A stretch of 64,000 bases of DNA from Helianthus annuus (taxonomy: Eukaryota; Streptophyta; Magnoliopsida; Asterales; Asteraceae). Under the pieces are notes generated by a model that did not search any database, was not told where the DNA came from, and saw only the letters and a list, made by a program, of their open reading frames with translations. The stretch spans positions 87,858,753-87,922,752 of the forward strand of contig NC_035448.2 in NCBI RefSeq assembly GCF_002127325.2, written 5' to 3'. Shown one piece after another: positions 57,591 through 64,000 of this stretch. Every line of letters starts with the position of its first letter. Position 1 is the stretch's first letter. The position numbers and the translations under genes were made by a program.

Positions 57591-59291
57591 TATTTCCTCA
57601 GAGTTGTGTCATTCCTAGGTAAGTCCGAATAATACCAAGTTTAATGACTGCGTAATTGAATCAAGGCTTATTCGGATTACGTGAGTGTAAAGACATTCTG
57701 TATCAATATGAACCCAACGGTTTAACAGAGTTTGTTCTAGAAATGGATGCCAAGTGAACGAGATGTTGTGATACTATCACTAATGTGACTAGGTTTACTG
57801 GGTTCAACAAAAGAGGAAATTCAACCAGTGGAATTCCAAATGAACGTTTACTAATTGCAAATCAATTTTGAAACAATATAATTTACTACCAACGGAATCT
57901 AGCGTTGGTTGTTGTATGGTTGAAAACTTGATTCAACAATCTCAAATAGATAGAATCATGAAATGATTTGTCAACTATTGAACCTATAAATGAATAAGAT
58001 AAAATCAATGTGTTGACATGGTGGAGTTGCAAGGATACACCAAAATGAAATACAACCAAACCTGGTGTATCATCGTCTTAATACATAATTGCATTAAGAC
58101 TATTTGAATGATGTGTCAAACGAAAAGCATAAATAGTTCCGCATGAAACGACTGATAGTAATTAGCACAAGCTACAAGTTTAGACCGACGCCACAGGGTG
58201 TCGTAGTGATTGAAACAATTCAATAATAGCGGTGACCGAACAAGTTCACCGTGTTTGAGATCTGATGAAAGGTTCAACGAAGTAAATTTGAATGCGCATT
58301 CCAACAAATCTCATAGGATTTTCAATTGATAATGAAACAAATAAACAATGTTTTCGAGCGAAGATGAAAAACAATGAATATCACAAATGTTCGCTCGATG
58401 GTGAAAGAACCATTAAGAGGTACACCGGAATATTTAACACGAACTTGGGTACCATTATCTTAACACACAATTGCATTAAGACTGATTTAATACAATATAT
58501 CGAACAAGCGGATTTAATATCAATAAACAAATAAATAAATAATTAAATCCGTACATGAGGTGAGCAACGAGATTAGCGCAAGCTTCAACTTGTGAAAAAT
58601 GCCACAACAAGGTGATCGTGATCAAAGAAACGATTCAACAAAGTCGAAGACCAGACAAGCATGTTATGGTTCAAAGCAAATGAAGTGCTTGTTGGGATTA
58701 TTTCGAATATGATGGCCTCAATCCATCATATGGAATCTTGAATCGAATATATATTACGAGCAAGTTCAGTAAACTTGGTTGAAACATAATCCAACAATGA
58801 ATTCATGTATCACTAAGAAGGTTTCGACATGTCCACAACGGAAAAAAAAAACCATGTATGCCACTCAAAAGAAAATGAGTTTTCCAAGAAAGTCGTTGAC
58901 TTGATACCAAGGAGCCAACATTTTGCAATAATACGGGTTGTCTAGAATACAATGCAAAGATTTAGTATAGCGAAATAATATATGAGATGTTGACAAAACA
59001 ACCATTCGAAGTGAAACCACATGCGTAGCAAACAATGCATGTGTAGCGTACGAATTTGTCAAGAAATAAGCAAATGAGTGTTCGCTATCATGAAATAAAA
59101 TCTTCGTGATGCAATGACCATTAGGGGGAAGTAGAAATGTAAAAACAAAATCTACTCACTAGATGCAAAAGTCGGAATTTCAATAAAAGAAATTTACGGA
59201 CTTTACCTGGAATTTCGAACATAGCGTAATCGCCATTAATGATGGAGGAGGAGTGCGAAGACATGTGACTTCCTTTGCAGCGCCAAAAATT
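57591..59291. other. Old degraded sequence, possible element C and Copia remnants
   Basis: The first ~50 bp probably continue the flank of LTR C after the TSD of B. The rest has no ORF above 90 codons that I believe. Two diverged blocks, about 58050-58270 and 58440-58670, look like an old tandem duplication. At about 58895-58990 a plus-strand reading resembles a decayed Copia RNase H end (DNQGA-like block with a one-base deletion, later EMLTK), followed by a GGGGGAAG tract at 59125. Low confidence. Confidence 0.4.
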
Positions 59292-59803
59292 GTGAGTCTC
59301 TTTAGACTAAGCATCGATTGTTGTGAAATCTTGTTTTAACGTACCTCAGTGATGTGTGTAAAATGCAACATATAAATCACATCAATTAAGGCATAAAACT
59401 AACCCTTTTTAAGTACTAATGTTGGAAAAAGAGTGTTTTTGTCTTCCTTTTGTATTTTCAAGATGAAATGAGCTCAAAATCACAAAAGAAGCAAAAAGAC
59501 AACTAATTCTACCATAAATACAAGAAAAGGAACAAAAGTGGACTGCCCGGACCCTCAACGGCACCTCCCAAGGCAAAGGAGAAGAAACAGAGTCTGAACA
59601 CGCCCCGTGTCCAGCGAACACAGGGGCGTGCCCAGGAAGCAGCAGAAAAGACAAACCAGTAGAAGCTTCCATTGCCCACCACGGGGCCGTGTCCAGCGAG
59701 CACGGGGGCGTGGTGAAAGTACAGCAGGCGCATTAAGTGTAATTCGCAATTACAATTAATGAAGTGAGAGAATGTCAGACGGGCACGGGGCCGTGTCCAG
59801 CGG
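59292..59803 (-). repeat. Athila-like LTR fragment
   Basis: Starts TGTGAGTCTC on the plus strand; just before it the minus strand reads ATTTTTGGCGCTGC, which fits an Athila-type tRNA-Asp PBS region with changes. The segment 59590-59803 has three CACGGGGCCGTGTCCAGCG-type units, a signature I associate with Athila LTRs. Cut at 59803 by Gypsy D. Confidence 0.6.
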
Positions 59804-60649
59804 TGTGACAACTCGAACTTTAGACCTTACTTTGATGTAACGTTACGTGTATATGTGATATCTGATTTATGAATGTTGCGTAAATCTTGTGATTATGTTA
59901 TTATGTATGTTGTGCATGATGTGTATGTATGTTATGTATTGAACCGCACAAACAACCCGGATCGCACAACACTTACACACTTTTAGATCGTACAAGCCTT
60001 TGGGCCGTTTTGCTTATAACCGGACTTCAAGGGCAGCCCATTAAGGGCCGGCCCATTCCTTCTCCTTTTGGCCGTGTAACACAACCTTGGGGGTTGTTGT
60101 TTCTCTCACTTGTTACAAACATATCACACATACAAGAAACCCTAGCTTTCTCTCTCTCTCTCTCTTTTGCCAACCGAAGGCAGCCAAGGACTCCTCTTCA
60201 TCGAAGATCATTGTGCACGGATCCATTCCACCCTTCTTCCAATCGGTTAGTGTTTGTATAAGTGATGATATATGATCTTGTATGATAACTAGGGATTTTT
60301 GATATGATAATCAATATGTGTGTCGATATTTTTATGAATCAGAGATGCATGAGATTAACTTAAAAACCGATTGGATATTATGCTTAAACCGAATATATGT
60401 CAATTGTGATGTGTTTATGGCTGCTATAACAATGATCATAGTATTGTTTGATGATTTAGATTGACGGTATGCATGAGTTATGAATGTGTTATTGTTCATG
60501 TTGGATTTAGGGTTCTTAAGAAAAACATGATAAACTGCTTGTTGGATCGATGGTATGTAATTTTGATGGATGGAAATATGTTAATTGATAATGGTTAATT
60601 TGGAAACTTGGAATGATTGTAACTGACTTCCTAATAATCGGCCTTTGAA

Positions 60650-61200
60650 ACGAACGCACAAGACTTCTTGGGGTACAAGAAGTCCAATCGCACAAACTGG
60701 ATCATTCACACGAATGCAGCCCAGTCGCACAAGGGCAGCCCATCGCACAAGGCTGTGTCTTGGGCCGGACAGCCAAGACCCGTCGCACAAGTTGGGATAT
60801 TGGGCCGGACTACCCCTAATCGCACAACCCAGCTGGATCGTACAAGACCAGCTGGATCGCACAACATCGTTGTGAGTTATTTGGGCCGTAGATTGTTGGG
60901 CCGGGTAAAGTAGCTGGGCTAGACAAATCAAACCGCACAAATCTGCTGAATCGCACAAGTCCATTGTTAACGCACAAGATTGACTGTTATGTTAATTGGG
61001 CCGTATAGGTCATGATTGTTATTTGGTTGTTGGACTAATATCTTTGGTCGCACAAGAATGTTATGTATATTATTTGGGCCGACCTTTATATTTGTTTTGC
61101 TAATTAGTTGGGCCGGGTATGGTTTGGGCCTAGACTTACATCGCACAAGATGGTTGGGCTCGCACAAGCTCTTTGGCCCAACCATCCGAATTGCACAAGT
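60650..61200 (+). repeat. Dispersed TCGCACAAG motif field in LTR D
   Basis: About fifteen copies or one-base variants of (A/G)TCGCACAAG; same motif and same sense as LTR G (4840-5270). Confidence 0.72.
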
Positions 61201-61513
61201 GGTGTACTTAATGTGTTTACGTGCATACGTGATTGCCATGATGTATACGTGTACTATTTGAACCGAACCTGACTTGTGTGGTAACCCTGTTAGGACGTGG
61301 TTGACCACCCTTAGTTCAAGAGTCTTTTATTTGTGTATCTGCCGAGCAAACCAAGGTGAGTTCACACTCTTACCAAGGCATGGGATTCCCGGGGTGTTGG
61401 GAATGGGATTGAAAGGTTGATTAGATACTCTATTGACACTATGACTAGACTACCACTTTACTATCCTCGGTTGTGAAGGATACCTATAGTTACGAGTAGT
61501 CTAGTGGTTATAC

Positions 61514-61799
61514 AACGTGGAACACCACCACCAGTAACGTGGAACGCCACCACCAGTAACGTGGAACACCACCACCAGTAACGTGGAACACCACCACCAA
61601 TAACGTGGAACACCACCACCAGTAACGTGGAACACCACCACCAGTAACGTGGAACACCACCACCAATAACGTGGAACACCACCACCAGTAACGTGGAACA
61701 CCACCACCAATAACGTGGAACACCACCACCAGTAACGTGGAACACCACCACCAGTAACGTGGAACACCACCACCAATAACGTGGAACACCACCACCAAT
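61514..61799. repeat. 22-bp minisatellite in LTR D, 13 copies
   Basis: 286 bp = 13 x 22, unit AACGTGGAACACCACCACCA plus GT or AT. It is the reverse-complement relative of the 23-bp unit in LTR F. Long Trp/Val/His-rich ORFs here are artefacts. Confidence 0.96.
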
Positions 61800-62515
61800 A
61801 GAACATACAAACGGCCCAGTAGAGCCACCTGTTACAAACGAACTTACTATTACGCATTTACTTTCTGTGAACTCGCTCAACTAGTTGTTGATCATTCTGT
61901 TACATGCCTTGCAGATCGTTAGGTACTTGGAGCTTGCACTGGAGAAGCGGGTCGTTGTGGACAAGGATCGTGGTTTCTACGTTGAACTATTATGATATTT
62001 AATCTATTAACTATTGTTGGATTATTTACTATGCTTCCGCAACTTAAATTATGTTTTGTTGAAACATCAATCGTATTGAATGGGTTGTTTACCTTTATTA
62101 TACTTGACATTAATTACATGTTCAATATGATTGGTGGCTTGATCCTGGTCAGTCACGCTCCCAAGCGGTGATACTCCGCAGGTGGATTTTTGGGGGTGTG
62201 ACAGATTGGTATCAGAGCCATTGGTTATAGAGAACTTGGTTTTAATATGGGAAAACGTTTTATTAAAACCGGACTATAACCAGTACAGTGCTCTCAACGA
62301 TCCACAACGACGCTTCGCTCCACGTGCAAGACTCGACATCCTAGGTAATAAGGTTTATGTTTATTGCCTGTTTGCTAGAATTGCTTAGAACTTTGCTCGC
62401 ATTACTCTTAGATACACATGATACCATAGCATGAGAATCCCTACGTGCTTACACTTTTCTGTCATCGACCTACTCGCGAACCACTCTCATTTACGTTACT
62501 TTTACTATGAAGATC

Positions 62516-63778
62516 ATGTCTGGACGAATCAACATGACACAAGCCCAGCTAGAGGCTCTCGTTCAAGCTCAAGTTGCTGCGGCACTTGCAGCCGCACAAG
62601 CAGGAGGTCAACCAACACAGCAACCAGTCTGCACTTTCAAGAATTTTATGGACTGTCGTCCAGGTACCTTCAGCGGCACGGAGGGAGCGGTTGGACTCCT
62701 CCATTGGTTCGTAAGGCTCGAAACTGACTTCGAGGTGCATGATTGCCCTGAGTCTCGTAGAGTAAAGTTTGCTACTAGGACACTCGAAGGTGCTGCATTA
62801 ACCTGGTGGGAAACACAGGTTCAGATGTTAGGGCTGGCAGCTGCTAATGCCACTCCCTGGAACGAGTTTAAGGACTTAATTAAGGAAGAGTTTTGTAGTC
62901 GAGAAGACATCCACAAACTAGAGGAAGAGTTCCTCAACCTGCAGATGGTGGGGTCTGAAATTGAAGTTTATACGAGTAGATCAAACGAGTTAGCCACATT
63001 TTGTCCTACTATGGTAGACTCTCCCACCAAGCGCATCGAACTGTATCTCAAGGGTCTAGTGCCCGAAATTCAGAGTCTTATGACCACAGCTAACCTTGGC
63101 ACTATCCAGCAAGTCACTCGACTGGCTCATCGTCTCACAGACCAGGCTGTAGAACAGAACAAACTACCGAAGCGTGCTGAGACTGATACTGCATGTGCTT
63201 CTAGAGATAACAAACGCAAGTGGGACGAAAATCAGAGCACGGGATTGATTTTGGATGACTACTATTGGCCCGAACAGCAGTTTACTAGTAATCATGGGCA
63301 GAGACGATATCTAGGAATTCACCCATGGTGCAACCATTGTAACAGACACCACGGTGGACGGTGTCGCAAGGAACGATGTCAGAGATGTCTTAATATTGGT
63401 CATGAAGCTAAGGATTGTCGAAACTCACGTCCTGTAGGTCAGGAACAACAGCCTCAAGCCCCACAGGCTCAGTGGCAGCAGCAAAATTTCAGAGAATGTT
63501 TTCGGTATAGTACAAAGGATCATTATGAGAGACACTATCTACAATTGAACTGGAACCGGAACCACGACCATGGAAGCAGGAACGGCAATGGGGCTAGCAG
63601 CGGGAGAAACCATGGAAACAATGACGCCCACGACCGTGTGTCTAGGATGGGTCAGAGTGATGCAAGGGACGATCTTAACGTAATAATGGGTAAGCTACTT
63701 CTTGTCGACTCTTATGTTACTATATTGTTTGATTCGGGTGTGAATACCAATTATATGTCCTCGAAGTTAGTCGAATGA
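62516..63778 (+). pseudogene. gag: Gypsy gag with start of protease, D
   Basis: Start MSGRINMTQAQLEALVQAQ; Ala-rich N-terminus, then VCTFKNFMDCRPGTFSG without extra insert; gag core LTWWETQVQMLGLAA; first knuckle CQRCLNIGHEAKDC. The second knuckle has lost two Cys residues (CFRYSTKDHYERHY). The protease start LFDSGVNTNYMSS keeps the DSG triad, then a TGA follows at 63776-63778. The ATG at 62507 is also in frame; 62516 matches the relatives. Confidence 0.88.
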
Positions 63779-64000
63779 TAAATCATACACCAACTCCCTT
63801 GAACACCCAACGTGTCGTAGTTAATTGTAAAAGTCTAGAAGCTATACTTAGTTCAAGGTTGTACTCTTATCCTCGCTGGTCGGACGTTCCCTACCGACCT
63901 CATTCCTATAGTTCTGGACAGCACCTATAGCTCACGCATCGTACCGCTTAGCTTCAACTGAATTGGAAGAATTGTCAAAACAGCTACAAGAACTCCTGGA
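63779..64000 (+). pseudogene. pol: Decayed protease/RT junction of D
   Basis: Most of protease is deleted or unreadable. From about 63920 the frame recalls the block before RT ([25 protein letters not shown]) found in the other copies, and runs off the window. Confidence 0.6.

Larger units (their letters stand above)
59804..62203 (+). repeat. 5' LTR of Gypsy D (2,400 bp)
   Basis: TGTGACAACTCG...GGGGGTGTGACA, followed by PBS TGGTATCAGAGC. It carries the TCGCACAAG field (60650-61200) and the 22-bp minisatellite (61514-61799). Confidence 0.93.
59804..64000 (+). mobile_element. Gypsy (Tekay-like) element D, cut by the window end
   Basis: 5' LTR 59804-62203, PBS 62207-62218, gag, then decayed pol to base 64000. 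Left flank AGCGG (59799-59803) is the expected TSD, but the right end is outside the window. Closest to the G LTR through its TCGCACAAG motifs. Confidence 0.9.

Noticed and set aside
57591..59291. Host gene between the B and D elements
   Set aside because: No long ORF or clear exon pattern; faint Copia-like words and purine tracts suit old transposon debris better.

Overview
This window looks like plant nuclear DNA made almost wholly of nested LTR retrotransposons. I found no host gene, tRNA, rRNA or CRISPR array. The families are Ty3/Gypsy chromoviruses of the Tekay/Del type (PBS complementary to initiator-Met tRNA, LTRs bounded by TGTGACA...TGTGACA) and long Ty1/Copia elements of the SIRE type. 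The LTR style and an Athila-like fragment with a CACGGGGCCGTG motif remind me of composite-family (Asteraceae) genomes. That is an impression, not a measured assignment.

Layout. (1) 1-7602: two minus-strand Gypsy copies, G1 and G2, share one LTR (3724-6230). (2) 7603-8030: a plus-strand Gypsy integrase tail. (3) 8031-32039: Copia element E1, apparently gag-only. It is split by Copia element E2 (10582-29043, TSD GTTTT). E2 in turn carries a solo LTR (12489-12983, TSD AAGAT) and a complete minus-strand Gypsy, F (17500-26131, TSD GAACA). (4) 32040-36128: a 4-kb Gypsy LTR (C) plus its polypurine tract. (5) 36129-57590: minus-strand Gypsy B (TSD TATTT), whose left LTR is split by plus-strand Gypsy A (37280-49599, TSD TATAA). 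(6) 57591-59803: old degraded sequence and an Athila-like LTR fragment. (7) 59804-64000: plus-strand Gypsy D, inserted in that fragment and running off the window.

What works. Element A is the only copy that looks autonomous: matching 3,527-bp LTRs with one difference seen, an open gag-pol of about 1,516 codons after removal of a 102-bp intron, a PBS and a PPT. F has indistinguishable LTRs but no protease and no intact reverse transcriptase, so it was probably mobilised in trans. G1 and B share the same protease deletion and the same gag insertion, which marks a non-autonomous sub-lineage. E2 keeps an open pol, split by F and with one frameshift near its start, but a broken gag.

Most notable non-coding structure. 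The A LTR has exactly 29 copies of an 11-bp unit ending 12 bp before a TATA box, with ten GGAATATTCC palindromes that match paired heat-shock half-sites. The related Gypsy LTRs F, D, B and G each carry a different minisatellite in the same slot between conserved blocks. The E2 leader has a perfect 39-bp inverted repeat. Several families carry dispersed short CG-containing motifs. Relative order of events: E1 before E2, E2 before F and the solo LTR; C before B, B before A; the Athila-like fragment before D.
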